Shown one piece after another: positions 37,207 to 46,131 of a DNA stretch of 64,000 nucleotides. The notes under the pieces were generated by a model. It was not told the origin of the DNA. It was given only the letters and a program-made list of their open reading frames with translations, and did not search any database. The stretch comes from Capillibacterium thermochitinicola (GTDB lineage Bacteria > Bacillota > UBA4882 > UBA10575). Numbering within the stretch: position 1 is the first letter of the stretch; every line of letters begins with the position of its first letter. The stretch is taken from contig NZ_JAAKDE010000008.1 of assembly GCF_013664685.1 (NCBI RefSeq), forward strand, positions 1 to 64,000, written 5' to 3'. A program made the translations under genes and the position numbers.

Positions 37207-37241
37207 GTTTAAAACAGAGCAGATCTGCTCTGTTTTAAACT
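37206..37241 (+). terminator. Perfect 36-base palindrome acting as rpmE terminator
   Basis: The palindrome starts at the last base of the rpmE stop codon, is symmetric over 18 bases on each side with the centre at AGATCT, and carries TTTT in its right arm. A hairpin with GC core GAGCAG/CTGCTC followed by TTTT is expected. The 148 bases after it, up to the DUF1385 gene, show no gene. Confidence 0.75.
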
Positions 37242-37389
37242 ATGTGTCAGCCACCTGGTTACATGTCGCGCACGTTCGTCGCACATGCCGACGAGCGATG
37301 AAAACAATTACGGACAAACAAAATCATACCGATGAACGACGGGTGACCAGCAATAAGTGGCGAGAGCTCTTTTCTAAAGGGGTGATCTG

Positions 37390-38298
37390 GTGGCGGAAAA
37401 TTACCAGTATGGTGGGCAGGCGGTCATTGAAGGAGTCATGATGCGCGGCCGGCACCACTACGCGGTGGTCGTGCGGAAAGAGAATAAAGAAACCTGTGTC
37501 TTTAAAGAGAGTTTAGGCTCGTATACCCGAAAACACCCGGTTCTCCGTTTGCCGTTTATCCGCGGGGTTGTTGCCTTGGCGGAATCCCTGGTGCTCGGAT
37601 TAAAAGCTTTACAGTATTCCGCCAACCAAGTAATGGAGAGTGAAGGCGAAGAGCTTTCCGTTTGGGAGATGACGCTGATGGTGCTTTTTGCGATTGGTTT
37701 GACCATCGTTCTCTTTATTGCTCTTCCGCTTTTCCTTCGCGGGTTGGTGGCCAGGGTGTTGCCGGGAACGTTGTGGCGCAATCTCTTTGAAGGACTTATG
37801 CGGGCGGTAATTCTGGTCCTTTATATTACGGTAATCTCATTACTCTCCGATATCCAACGGGTCTTTGCCTATCACGGCGCCGAGCATAAGGTGATTCACA
37901 CTTACGAAGCGGGTGAAGAGTTGACCATTGAAAACGCCCGCAAAAAGTCGACGTTGCACCCCCGCTGTGGAACTAGTTTTCTCCTCTATGTGGTGGTGGT
38001 CAGCGCGGTACTCTTTTCCTTCCTTGGTGAACAGACGCTGCTGATGCGTTTTATCTCGCGGATTCTCTTGTTGCCTTTAATTGCCGGCGTTTCCTACGAG
38101 ATCATAAAAATTTCCAGTAGACACCAGTCGATGTTTTTATGGCGGGCTCTGAGCTGGCCCGGTTTGATGCTGCAGCGGTTAACGACCCGCGAACCCGATA
38201 ACGATCAGTTGGAAGTGGCCATTTTGGCGTTAAAAGAAGTTCTGGCGTTGGAGAATAATAGTACGAATGTTTTGCCGCTTAATCAACAAGAGGCGTAA
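37390..38298 (+). CDS. DUF1385 membrane protein
   Basis: A 302-residue protein whose N-terminus ([23 protein letters not shown]) is diagnostic for DUF1385. Two hydrophobic segments lie at about residues 98-120 and 135-155, followed by [15 protein letters not shown] and a C-terminal membrane region. GTG at 37390 follows AAAGGGGTG. The rpmE-DUF1385-prfA-prmC order is widespread in Bacillota. The family's biochemical role is unknown. Confidence 0.88.
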   Translation: MAENYQYGGQAVIEGVMMRGRHHYAVVVRKENKETCVFKESLGSYTRKHPVLRLPFIRGVVALAESLVLGLKALQYSANQVMESEGEELSVWEMTLMVLFAIGLTIVLFIALPLFLRGLVARVLPGTLWRNLFEGLMRAVILVLYITVISLLSDIQRVFAYHGAEHKVIHTYEAGEELTIENARKKSTLHPRCGTSFLLYVVVVSAVLFSFLGEQTLLMRFISRILLLPLIAGVSYEIIKISSRHQSMFLWRALSWPGLMLQRLTTREPDNDQLEVAILALKEVLALENNSTNVLPLNQQEA

Positions 38299-38318
38299 AT
38301 GGTGGGAGAGGTAGTTTG

Positions 38319-39401
38319 ATGTTTGACAAACTGAAGGCGCTTAACGAAAAATTTAATGAACTCGAGCGCAGCATGGCGGATCCGGCGGTTGCCGCCAATC
38401 CGGAAGAGATGCGCAAATTAGGAAAGAGCCATGCCGAATTACTGCCCATTGTTACGGCTTATCGGCGTTATTGCCAGTTGGAAAGCGATCTTGAAGCGGC
38501 GAAAGAGTTGTTAAAGGAAAATCCTGATCCGGAGGAAACCGAACTGCTTGAACAGGAGATTGCCAGCCTCCAACGGCAGCTGAAAGAGGCCGAAGACCAC
38601 TTGAAAGTGGCGCTTCTCCCCAAGGACCCCAATGATGAAAAGAACGTGCTGGTTGAGATCCGGGCGGGGACGGGGGGCGATGAGGCCGCCTTGTTTGCCG
38701 CCGATCTCTTCCGCATGTATACCCGTTATGCGGAGAAGCTGGGCTGGCGCATCGAAGTAATGAGTTCCAGCCCGACGGAGCTGGGCGGGTTTAAAGAAGT
38801 AATCTTTATGATTGAGGGTAAGGGTGCCTATAGCCAATTAAAATTTGAGGGTGGAGTCCACCGGGTCCAACGGATTCCCGAAACCGAAACCGGCGGGCGG
38901 ATCCATACCTCGGCGGCCACGGTGGTGGTCCTCCCGGAAGCGGAAGAGATTGAACTGGAGATTGACCCCAATGACCTGCGGATCGATGTTTACCGTTCTT
39001 CCGGCCACGGTGGACAGAGTGTCAATACGACCGACTCGGCGGTGCGGATTACCCACCTGCCCACCGGCATGGTGGTTACCTGTCAGGACGAGAAATCACA
39101 GCATAAAAACAGGGAAAAAGCCCTAAAAATTTTGCGTGCGCGGCTTCTTGACAAGTTGCAACAGGAGCAACAGGCAGAATTGGCTTCCACCCGGCGGAGT
39201 ATCGTCAAGTCCGGTGACCGGAGCGAGCGCATCCGGACGTATAATTTCCCCCAGAACCGGGTCACCGACCACCGGATCGATTTAACCCTTTACCGCTTGG
39301 ACAGCATAATCGCCGGCGATTTGGAGGAGTTAATTTCGAAGCTGCGTCTCTCGGAACAGACTGAGAAATTGCAGGCGATAAATGAGGGCGGAGTGGCATG
39401 A
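38319..39401 (+). CDS. prfA: Peptide chain release factor 1
   Basis: Recognises UAA and UAG and triggers peptide release. The roughly 360-residue protein carries the GGQ motif ([17 protein letters not shown]) that PrmC methylates, and the [13 protein letters not shown]-terminal segment. ATG at 38319 follows GAGAGG; a TTG 3 bases earlier is also in frame. The stop overlaps prmC (ATGA), so the enzyme and its modifier are translationally coupled. Confidence 0.96.
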   Translation: MFDKLKALNEKFNELERSMADPAVAANPEEMRKLGKSHAELLPIVTAYRRYCQLESDLEAAKELLKENPDPEETELLEQEIASLQRQLKEAEDHLKVALLPKDPNDEKNVLVEIRAGTGGDEAALFAADLFRMYTRYAEKLGWRIEVMSSSPTELGGFKEVIFMIEGKGAYSQLKFEGGVHRVQRIPETETGGRIHTSAATVVVLPEAEEIELEIDPNDLRIDVYRSSGHGGQSVNTTDSAVRITHLPTGMVVTCQDEKSQHKNREKALKILRARLLDKLQQEQQAELASTRRSIVKSGDRSERIRTYNFPQNRVTDHRIDLTLYRLDSIIAGDLEELISKLRLSEQTEKLQAINEGGVA

Positions 39402-40261
39402 GCCTGACCGTAGAGACAGTGCTGCGGGAAACGGCTCGTTTCTTTGCCAAACGGGGTTTGGAAGTGCCCCGGCTGGAAGCAGAATTGTTAATGGCCCATC
39501 TCCTGGCGACCGATCGCATCCGGTTGTATATTGACAGCGACCGTCCATTGACCGCCGGCGAGATCAGTGCCTATAAGGAACTGATTCGCCGGCGTTTGTC
39601 CGGGCAACCGCTGGCTTACATTACAGGGAAAAAATCCTTTTTAAAATGGGAGTTTCAGATTACCCCCGACGTTTTGGTCCCCCGGCCGGAGACCGAAATC
39701 CTGGTCGAAAAGGCGGTGGAGTTGTGCCGGCCGCGGGGCAAGGGACGTCTTTTGGAATTGGGAACGGGCAGCGGTGTGATTGCCATCGCCCTGGCGCATT
39801 ACTTACCGGCTTTTCAGATTGATGCTGTTGATGTTTCACCGGCCGCTTTGCAAGTGGCCGCAGCCAATGCCGAAGCACACAAGCTGACGGACCGGATCGA
39901 TTTTTACTGCGGCGATCTCTTTGCAGCCCTGGCCGGCTGCGACCGGCCGGTTTACACCGGTATTATTACGAACCCGCCTTATATCCCGACCGCAGTCATC
40001 CCAACTTTGGCCCCGGAAGTCCAAAATGAACCGCGGCAGGCTTTGGATGGCGGTCCGAGCGGGACCGAGGTGATCGCCCGGATTATTGCCGAAGCCCCTG
40101 CCTATTTGGCACCAGATGGGTTTCTGGCTTTGGAACACGGGTATGACCAGTTTCCCGAGATTGAAAAACTGGCGAAGGCCGCCGGCTATACGACTGTCCT
40201 ATCTTATCGGGATTATTCCGGATGGCCACGGGTGGCCGTTTGTCAACGGAACCTTTCTTGA
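39398..40261 (+). CDS. prmC: Release factor glutamine methyltransferase
   Basis: SAM-dependent methylation of the GGQ glutamine of release factors. The 287-residue protein has an N-terminal helical domain, the PRPETE motif, SAM-binding [12 protein letters not shown] and the catalytic NPPYIP. It overlaps prfA by 4 bases. Confidence 0.95.
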   Translation: MSLTVETVLRETARFFAKRGLEVPRLEAELLMAHLLATDRIRLYIDSDRPLTAGEISAYKELIRRRLSGQPLAYITGKKSFLKWEFQITPDVLVPRPETEILVEKAVELCRPRGKGRLLELGTGSGVIAIALAHYLPAFQIDAVDVSPAALQVAAANAEAHKLTDRIDFYCGDLFAALAGCDRPVYTGIITNPPYIPTAVIPTLAPEVQNEPRQALDGGPSGTEVIARIIAEAPAYLAPDGFLALEHGYDQFPEIEKLAKAAGYTTVLSYRDYSGWPRVAVCQRNLS

Positions 40262-40375
40262 TTGGTGACACACAAATTTTACCCGGAACCATGGTGGTCT
40301 TAGGGAAAGACGAAATCCTAAACCGGTGGAATAAAGAATAAAAACGGCCCGTTCCACCTGGGTTAAAGACAGATA

Positions 40376-40417
40376 AATGGCTTTACAGGAAAGATTGTCC
40401 TGTAAAGCCATTTTTTT
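40376..40417 (+). terminator. Terminator after prmC
   Basis: A long stem (AATGGCTTTACAGGA with TCCTGTAAAGCCATT) is followed by T bases. It lies 115 bases after the prmC stop. The gap between (40262-40375) has no supported gene. Confidence 0.9.
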
Positions 40418-40468
40418 GCTTAAAAATGGGGTGTTTGCGTAATAATAAATACGGAAAGGGGTGATTTG

Positions 40469-41071
40469 ATGGCGAAGATTGTTTATTTGTTAGGAAACAT
40501 CGGCTCCGGAAAGACGGAGTTGATCCGGCGGACCCACGAGACCCTCGGCGGACGGCTGACGATTCGGGCCGTTTATAACCAGCCACAAGCCATTTTTGAC
40601 CTGGAACGGCTTCGCGCGGCGGGGATTCCGGCGGTAATGAACAACGGCAATTTAGAGGTTCCGGACACCGGGTCACCGGATGACCAGCGGGAACTTGTGT
40701 TTTATGAATTTTCCGGTCGCACCGGCTACTCGCTGCCGAAGAACAACGATGATTATTTGCGGGTCTTTGTGTTCAGTGTCACCGAAGGCGATGAGAAACC
40801 GCTAAAGTACCCCCGCCTGTTCAAAGAAGTGGAGTTGGTCGTCCTTAATAAAATCGATCTTTTGCCGTTTACTAATTTTTCCGTCTCTCGCTTTCAGCAT
40901 CGGCTCAGGACGGTTAATCCCGGTGTTCCCTTATTGAAGCTCTCCTGCCGGAGTGGGGTAGGGCTCGACAATTGGCGAAGCTGGGTGCTTAAGCTTTTTG
41001 GTTATCATGATGTTGAAGAGAGCTGCATCCTGCCGTATCCCCCCAATTTCCCGGAACTGTCGTCGTTTTAG
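40469..41071 (+). CDS. Orphan HypB/UreG-like GTPase lacking the metal-binding motif
   Basis: A 200-residue P-loop GTPase. The Walker A loop (GNIGSGKTELI), the SVTEGDEKPLKYPRLFKE segment and the NKIDLLPF specificity motif match HypB, the nickel-inserting hydrogenase maturation GTPase. The region that in HypB carries the CHLDA metal ligands and the ENVGNL motif is replaced by EVPDTGSPDDQRELVFYEFSG without cysteines. No hyp, hydrogenase or urease gene lies nearby. It may be a paralogue with a different client, or a G3E protein that no longer binds metal. ATG at 40469 follows GGGGTGAT; TTG 3 bases earlier is possible. Confidence 0.7.
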   Translation: MAKIVYLLGNIGSGKTELIRRTHETLGGRLTIRAVYNQPQAIFDLERLRAAGIPAVMNNGNLEVPDTGSPDDQRELVFYEFSGRTGYSLPKNNDDYLRVFVFSVTEGDEKPLKYPRLFKEVELVVLNKIDLLPFTNFSVSRFQHRLRTVNPGVPLLKLSCRSGVGLDNWRSWVLKLFGYHDVEESCILPYPPNFPELSSF

Positions 41072-41095
41072 GTAATCGCGGGTATTTGCAAGCTA

Positions 41096-42016
41096 TTAGT
41101 CGGTTAATTTTTGGGGTGACAGCCCATATTTCTCCTTTTCCATGTTCCCAAGGGGTTCGACGTGTACGGCTACATCATAAAGGTTGTCAATCTTCTGCCG
41201 TAAAACGTGTTCCACTTCCATGGCCAGCCGGTGCCCTTCCGCGACGGTAAGTGTCCCGTCGACTTCAATATGGAGATCGATGAGATAGAGATTGGCCAGC
41301 TTTCGGATGCGGGTCCGGTGGGGATTGGCGACATTTTCCACCTGGTCCACGGCGTCAAAGACCGCTTGGTAGATGGAGGTATCCTTGACTCCGTCCATCA
41401 ATTCGGTATTGGCCTCCAGAAAAATCCGGACGGCCGTCCAGATGATCCAGACCGCAATGAACATGGCCACCAAATGATCGATCACAGGGATCCGGAGGGT
41501 AATCGTGGCAAACGTGCCTAAAAGGACGCCGACGGAAACATAGAGATCGGCCAGCATATTGCGGCCATTGGCGATCAGCATGGCACTTTCTGTCTTGCGC
41601 CCGGTTTTAAACTGGTAAAGGGCAAGCAACAGTTTGCCGCCGATGGAGACAAAACTGACCACCACGGCCAGCGGGGAAGGGACCGGGTTCGCGGCGGCCG
41701 TAACGATCTTGGTCAGCGCGAAGATGAGCAGTTGGACCCCGGCGAAGAGGATCATGAAGGCAATAAAGAGGGTGGCGAGGGCTTCCGCTCGGTAGTGGCC
41801 GTAGGAATGTTCTTCGTCGGGTTCTTTGGCCATAATTTTCAGGGCGAAAAAGATGATAATAAAGCTTAAAACATCGGTTGCGCTGTCCACCCCGTCACCA
41901 ACCACGGCTAAACTGCCGGCGAGAAAACCGAGAACTACTTTGACCAAGGCCAGGGCCGTGTTGCCTATAATGCCGACGGCCGAGGCCGTTTTAATCTGCT
42001 TTAAGCGTTGCTCCAA
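41096..42016 (-). CDS. Cation diffusion facilitator (CDF) metal exporter
   Basis: A 306-residue proton-coupled divalent-metal exporter with six membrane helices and a C-terminal cytoplasmic metal-sensing domain (from about residue 210). In helix 2 the transport-site pair is D-x3-D (VDSATD). In helix 5 the matching pair is N-x3-D (NMLAD) instead of the H-x3-D of zinc/iron types; an asparagine in this site is a feature linked to manganese-type exporters. TTG at 42016 has GGAGGAG on the minus strand. It lies alone, divergent from the glutamine synthetase gene. Confidence 0.9.
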   Translation of the reverse strand: MEQRLKQIKTASAVGIIGNTALALVKVVLGFLAGSLAVVGDGVDSATDVLSFIIIFFALKIMAKEPDEEHSYGHYRAEALATLFIAFMILFAGVQLLIFALTKIVTAAANPVPSPLAVVVSFVSIGGKLLLALYQFKTGRKTESAMLIANGRNMLADLYVSVGVLLGTFATITLRIPVIDHLVAMFIAVWIIWTAVRIFLEANTELMDGVKDTSIYQAVFDAVDQVENVANPHRTRIRKLANLYLIDLHIEVDGTLTVAEGHRLAMEVEHVLRQKIDNLYDVAVHVEPLGNMEKEKYGLSPQKLTD

Positions 42017-42166
42017 AATTCACTCCTCCAACCGTTTTTAACGGGATCTTGGTTTATGTCCATTATTGGCCAGTGCGGGCGAAAATCCTTTATTTTTCGT
42101 ATTAAGCATATATTATTAATTCACTAAGAATAATATGCCAGGAAATTCAATTCAAAGGAGAAAAAG

Positions 42167-42206
42167 AAAGAACCCGGTCACCAGAACCGGGTTCTTTCTT
42201 TTTTTG
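42167..42206. terminator. Bidirectional hairpin terminator without an obvious gene
   Basis: The stem AAAGAACCCGGT / ACCGGGTTCTTT has a 7-base loop, with CTTTTTTT after it on the plus strand and CTTTTTC on the minus strand. Confidence 0.8.
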
Positions 42207-42285
42207 CCCTTGATTCCTTGAGAAGAGGGCATTTATATTATATGTAGAACCAACCGGTTTATACGCCGCTTTTAACTTTTTTTAA

Positions 42286-42314
42286 ATGACGTTCCCGCGC
42301 CTTCATGTTATAAT
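42286..42314 (+). promoter_or_regulatory. Promoter of the glutamine synthetase gene
   Basis: ATGACG, 17 bases, and TATAAT, ending 57 bases before the likely TTG start. The -10 box is perfect and the -35 box weak, as at activated promoters. Confidence 0.55.
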
Positions 42315-42371
42315 TAAATGTAATTTTAATCAGGCGGGAAGCAGAGTTGTATTCGTAAGAAGGTGAGAAGT

Positions 42372-44267
42372 TTGGCTGCGCAGCTACTTTACTATATCAC
42401 CCCCGACCAGTGTAAGCCGGAAATCTTGAAAAAAATTTTGCACCAACGGCCGGAGATTAAATTTGTTTCGATGGTGGGGGTGGATCTTGGCGGGAACGAT
42501 ACCGATGCCAAGATTCCAACGGCCGTTTTTCTGAAAGATGCGGATAAGTTTTTCCGGGGTGAGATCCATACCGACGGTTCCAGTGTGGTCTTGCCGGGAA
42601 TTGCCACTTTAAACGACGGGAAAGTCGATTTTGAGGCCGATACCTCGGTTAAATGGTTTGTCGATTACAACTACGAGCATCTTGACCCCCAAACCCGTTT
42701 ACCGGTCGGGACTTTACGGATTCCTTCTTTTCTCATCCACGGGACCAAACGGATCGATTCCCGGTCGGTTCTGCGGCGGGTGGAGGAACGGGTGAACCGG
42801 GAACTGATCGATTTAATCCGCCGGCACCCCGCCTCCCTTTTGGAGATGGGGATTATGCCTGACCAAATCGAAGAGATCCTATTAACCTCCGCTACCGAGC
42901 TGGAGTTTTGGGTTAAAACCCCCAATGAAAAGGCGGATATTGAGCAACTGACGGTTTCCCAGGTTTTGCAGGAACAGTATTGGAAGCGGACCAAGGGTGT
43001 GGTCCGGACCGCTCTGGAATACTCCCTCCTTTTGTTGGAGGCCTACGGCTTGGAACCGGAGATGGGCCACAAGGAAGTCGGCGGGGTTACCGCGCAGATT
43101 GGGCAAGACGGGGGATTAACCCATGTGATGGAACAACTGGAAGTAACCTGGCGTTATAGCAGTGCCCTCCAAGCGGCCGACAATCAGTTGTTGGCGCGGA
43201 TCGTCATCAAAGAGGCTTTCCGCCGCCACGGGCTGGAAGTGACGTTTATGGCCAAACCCATGGAACGGGTCGCCGGGAGCGGCGGTCACGCCCATGTGGG
43301 CTTGTCGGCAAAACTTAAGGACGGTTCGGTCCGGAATTTATTTACCCCGGCCGATTTGAGCAAGGACTTTTTGAGCCCAATCGGGTGGGGTGCTTTAATG
43401 GGCATTCTGAAAAATTACGAGGCCATTGGAGCCTTCATTACCGCGTCCAATGATGCCTTCAACCGCCTGCAACCCGGTTTTGAAGCACCGGTCTGTATAG
43501 TCGCCTCGGTGGGCCATGATGTTACGCTTCCTTCACGGAACCGTACCGTGTTGGTCGGTTTGATCCGGGAACAAAACAACCCGGCGGCGACCCGTTTTGA
43601 GGTCCGGTCGCCCAACCCCCACTCCAATAATTATCTGGCGTTGGCTGCTCTTTACCAAGGGATGTTGGACGGAATTACGTATGCCCTGACCAGCGGGCGG
43701 ACCAGTGCCGAACTGGAGCGGGAATTCTCCAAAAACCCGGGGGAACCGGCGGTCTACTTGGAAACCGACCGTGCCTACCGGAGCGAGGAGGATGTTTTTG
43801 AAGCCTACACCAAAGAGGAGCGGGACCGCCGCTTTGGTGTTCCGCCGGCCACCGTCTGGGAGACACTGGCCAATCTGGAACGCTATCCCGAGAAAACCGC
43901 GGTTTTAACCGCAGGCGATGTGTTTACCAAACAGATCATCAAGTCTTATTCGTTGGCAATGCTCAACCAATGGATGACCGAACTCTGTGACCGCATTCTT
44001 CCGGAAAATGCGGAGGTGATCCGGAGTCTGTCCCGGGACGAACAGGCGGTCCATAATGCCCTGGACGAGGAACGCTGGCAGCGGGTGCATGACCTGCGCT
44101 GCCGGTTGCTGAAAGACCGGCCTGATTACACCTCTTTGTTTACCCAATTACGGCGGGCTATTGCGGAGAAGAATTATTCGTTGGCCTCCCGTTTACAGCT
44201 GGAGATTGACGCCGAGATGAAAAAGGTCAAACAGCTTTACAATGAATATAAAAAGAATCTTTTATAA
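42372..44267 (+). CDS. Glutamine synthetase of atypical length
   Basis: ATP-dependent amidation of glutamate. Catalytic residues of the GS fold can be placed: the E-x-E of ELEFWV, the Glu pair in PEMGHKEVGGVTAQI, VTFMAKP, the His in GSGGHAHVGLS, and the E-x-R of RFEVRSPNP. With 631 residues it is longer than GSI (about 440-470) and shorter than GSIII (about 700). The extra length is a C-terminal helical extension of some 150 residues (from about YRSEEDVFEAY to LYNEYKKNLL). No adenylylation Tyr motif is recognised. TTG at 42372 fits AGAAGGTGAG. The gene is single, with no amtB, glnB or glnR neighbour. Confidence 0.8.
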   Translation: MAAQLLYYITPDQCKPEILKKILHQRPEIKFVSMVGVDLGGNDTDAKIPTAVFLKDADKFFRGEIHTDGSSVVLPGIATLNDGKVDFEADTSVKWFVDYNYEHLDPQTRLPVGTLRIPSFLIHGTKRIDSRSVLRRVEERVNRELIDLIRRHPASLLEMGIMPDQIEEILLTSATELEFWVKTPNEKADIEQLTVSQVLQEQYWKRTKGVVRTALEYSLLLLEAYGLEPEMGHKEVGGVTAQIGQDGGLTHVMEQLEVTWRYSSALQAADNQLLARIVIKEAFRRHGLEVTFMAKPMERVAGSGGHAHVGLSAKLKDGSVRNLFTPADLSKDFLSPIGWGALMGILKNYEAIGAFITASNDAFNRLQPGFEAPVCIVASVGHDVTLPSRNRTVLVGLIREQNNPAATRFEVRSPNPHSNNYLALAALYQGMLDGITYALTSGRTSAELEREFSKNPGEPAVYLETDRAYRSEEDVFEAYTKEERDRRFGVPPATVWETLANLERYPEKTAVLTAGDVFTKQIIKSYSLAMLNQWMTELCDRILPENAEVIRSLSRDEQAVHNALDEERWQRVHDLRCRLLKDRPDYTSLFTQLRRAIAEKNYSLASRLQLEIDAEMKKVKQLYNEYKKNLL

Positions 44268-44291
44268 AAAAAAGGCGGGTGAAGCCCGCTT
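44266..44291 (-). terminator. Terminator of the NlpC/P60 gene
   Basis: The stem GCGGG / CCCGC is followed on the minus strand by eight T bases. It overlaps the stop codon region of the glutamine synthetase gene and can only serve the minus-strand gene efficiently. Confidence 0.75.
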
Positions 44292-44307
44292 CTCCGTATA
44301 ACTTGGT

Positions 44308-44724
44308 TTAGATAAGGCGCCGTGCCCCTTGAAGCCGTCTTTTCCAGGCGGGATTAAGGGAGGAAATTTGCACGGTCTTTCTGGTGAGGACATGGAGGAA
44401 GGAATGTTGGTCGATCATAACCCCGGCGTGGGTAATGGCGCCTCCCATACGGAAATAGACCAAATCCAGCGGTTGTAATGGTTCTGTCTTCAAATCAACC
44501 GGTCTTCCCACTTGTAACAGGCCACGAAGGAGCCGTTCCGGATCTTTTTTATACCAATCGGTCGAATATGGCCGTCCATCCGTATCCGGGACCTTAATTC
44601 CAAGTTCCCGGTAGAAGAGGTGGACGAGGCCCACACAGTCCAGTCCTTCCCGGTCACGACCACCGTGGCGGTAAGGGATCCCCAGGAACTGCCGGGCGAT
44701 CTGTTCGTACTTGTTTGCGACCAT
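44308..44724 (-). CDS. NlpC/P60-type cysteine peptidase domain protein
   Basis: A 138-residue single NlpC/P60 domain. The nucleophile Cys (LDCVGLV) and the catalytic His (ITHAGVMID) are present. There is no signal peptide and no targeting repeat, so it is not a typical wall hydrolase; such stand-alone domains also occur in phage tail proteins and as cytosolic amidases. The start follows AAAGGA on the minus strand. It shares direction with a small unknown gene upstream. Confidence 0.82.
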   Translation of the reverse strand: MVANKYEQIARQFLGIPYRHGGRDREGLDCVGLVHLFYRELGIKVPDTDGRPYSTDWYKKDPERLLRGLLQVGRPVDLKTEPLQPLDLVYFRMGGAITHAGVMIDQHSFLHVLTRKTVQISSLNPAWKRRLQGARRLI

Positions 44725-44809
44725 CGACTTTTTCCTTTCTGCTGCTTTAGCGCTGCTTTGGTGTATTATATGCGGCCGGCTAGTGGGTGGACCGGGAAAC
44801 AGGAATAAA

Positions 44810-45013
44810 TTAACAGAAGGATTTATAGATCAGTACTGTTTTGGCATAACAGTCTTCATAGAGTTCCTTCCGGTCCCAGTGGGGAAAAGCCTTGAGACAG
44901 GCAAGGTACAAAAGGAGGGTGGCGGTGCGTAATTTCCCCTCAAAAGTGTAGTGTAAAAAGCGGGTCAGGTTAAAATCGGTTTGCCGTAATAGATTTGAGA
45001 TCTCAATTGTCAT
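44810..45013 (-). CDS. Hypothetical protein of 67 residues
   Basis: Small helical protein not recognised. ATG at 45013 is chosen because AAGGGGG lies at good spacing; an upstream in-frame start would add 8 residues. The middle (LRTATLLLYLACLKAF) is hydrophobic but probably amphipathic rather than a membrane span. It lies 85 bases before the NlpC/P60 gene in the same direction and may be co-transcribed. Confidence 0.5.
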   Translation of the reverse strand: MTIEISNLLRQTDFNLTRFLHYTFEGKLRTATLLLYLACLKAFPHWDRKELYEDCYAKTVLIYKSFC

Positions 45014-45169
45014 CAGAAAACCCCCTTCGGTTCCCAAATCTGTTCGGGGCGGACAGGCCCTTTGCCAATAAGATATGCCACCGTGTGGAAAAATATGACT
45101 GGTTCCGGTCCTTATCGTTGATGGAAAATTTACCTCCGGGGAATAATTTTTATATTAAGGAGGTCTAAG

Positions 45170-46078
45170 ATGAAACATATCGTTAGTGTTAGTCTTGGCT
45201 CTTCCACCCGTGACCATCGCGTGCAGATGGAACTGTTGGGAGAGGAATATGTGATCGAACGGATCGGGATGGACGGTGATATGAAAAAGTTGCACGAGAC
45301 CATCCAGCGCTTGGATGGCAAGGTTGATGCCATTGGGCTTGGTGGCATCACCGGTCTGTTTCCGGTGGGGGACAAGACCTATGTGCTCCGGAGTGCCCGT
45401 CCGTTGTTGAAGGCGACCCGCCACACCCCGCTGGTCGATGGGACCGGGTGGAAAAGAGTTTTGGAACGGCAGGTTATTCTTGATCTGGACCGGGAAGGGG
45501 TTGTCCCGGTGCGGGGGAAAAAAGTTTTGTTGACGGTGGCATTTGACCGTTATAGTATGGCTCAGGCCTTTGCGGAACTGGACTGCGAATTAAGCTGCGG
45601 AGACCTGGTCTTTTCTTTTGGCTTGCCCGTTTTAATCCGTGGTTTCCATAATCTGCACCGGGTGGTCCGGACTTTGGCGCCCGTTGTCTGTCTGATGCCC
45701 TTTGCGTGGCTTTATCCCACCGGGAAGCGGGAAGAACAGGTGGAAGACCCGCGCAAGTTTGCCCGTTTTTATCAAGAAGCCGACATTATCGCCGGTGATT
45801 ACCTTTACATCCAACGCTTTATGCCGGATGACCTGGGCGGTAAAATCATCATTACCAACACAGTAACCCAACAGAACGTGGCTGATTTAAAGGCCCGGGG
45901 GGTAAAAACACTGGTGACCACCACCCCCAACCTGGGGGGACGTTCTTTCGGGAGTAATTTGATTCAGGCGGTGACCGTGGCCTACTTGGGGAAAAACCCG
46001 GAAACCATCACCGATGAGGAGTATGTGCAGGTGACCCGGGAATTGGGCTTTAAGCCCCGGATTGAACATTTAAACTAA
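45170..46078 (+). CDS. Quinate 5-dehydrogenase-like protein
   Basis: A 302-residue soluble protein resembling the firmicute family annotated as quinate/shikimate 5-dehydrogenase, although its assay support is not known to me. Segments seen are VDAIGLGGITGLFPVGDK, LMPFAWLYPTGKR, GGKIIITNTVTQQNVADLKARG and TTTPNLGGRSFGSN. AAGGAGG precedes the ATG. It ends one base before the reading frame around the BtuF-type gene begins, and it may be co-transcribed with the ABC importer. No other quinate or shikimate gene is nearby. Confidence 0.6.
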   Translation: MKHIVSVSLGSSTRDHRVQMELLGEEYVIERIGMDGDMKKLHETIQRLDGKVDAIGLGGITGLFPVGDKTYVLRSARPLLKATRHTPLVDGTGWKRVLERQVILDLDREGVVPVRGKKVLLTVAFDRYSMAQAFAELDCELSCGDLVFSFGLPVLIRGFHNLHRVVRTLAPVVCLMPFAWLYPTGKREEQVEDPRKFARFYQEADIIAGDYLYIQRFMPDDLGGKIIITNTVTQQNVADLKARGVKTLVTTTPNLGGRSFGSNLIQAVTVAYLGKNPETITDEEYVQVTRELGFKPRIEHLN

Positions 46079-46131
46079 TGAATAATCCTGCTTGGGAAGG
46101 CGTGACGAGCATCGGACAAGGAGGTAGGATG

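Larger units (their letters stand above)
42017..42371. promoter_or_regulatory. Divergent region with an orphan bidirectional terminator
   Basis: The 355 bases hold no supported protein gene. Both flanking genes read outward, yet a strong hairpin with T runs on both strands sits in the middle (42167-42206), followed by a second weaker stem (GCCCT near 42206 and AGGGC near 42230). AAAGGAG is present at about 42155. A short untranslated or small-peptide transcript ending at the hairpin would explain it. Confidence 0.4.

Noticed and set aside
45038-46131. A cobalamin riboswitch for the BtuFCD-type genes
   Set aside because: No B12-box-like segment or the long conserved leader was found before the quinate-dehydrogenase-like gene or the binding-protein gene, so the ligand cannot be inferred this way.
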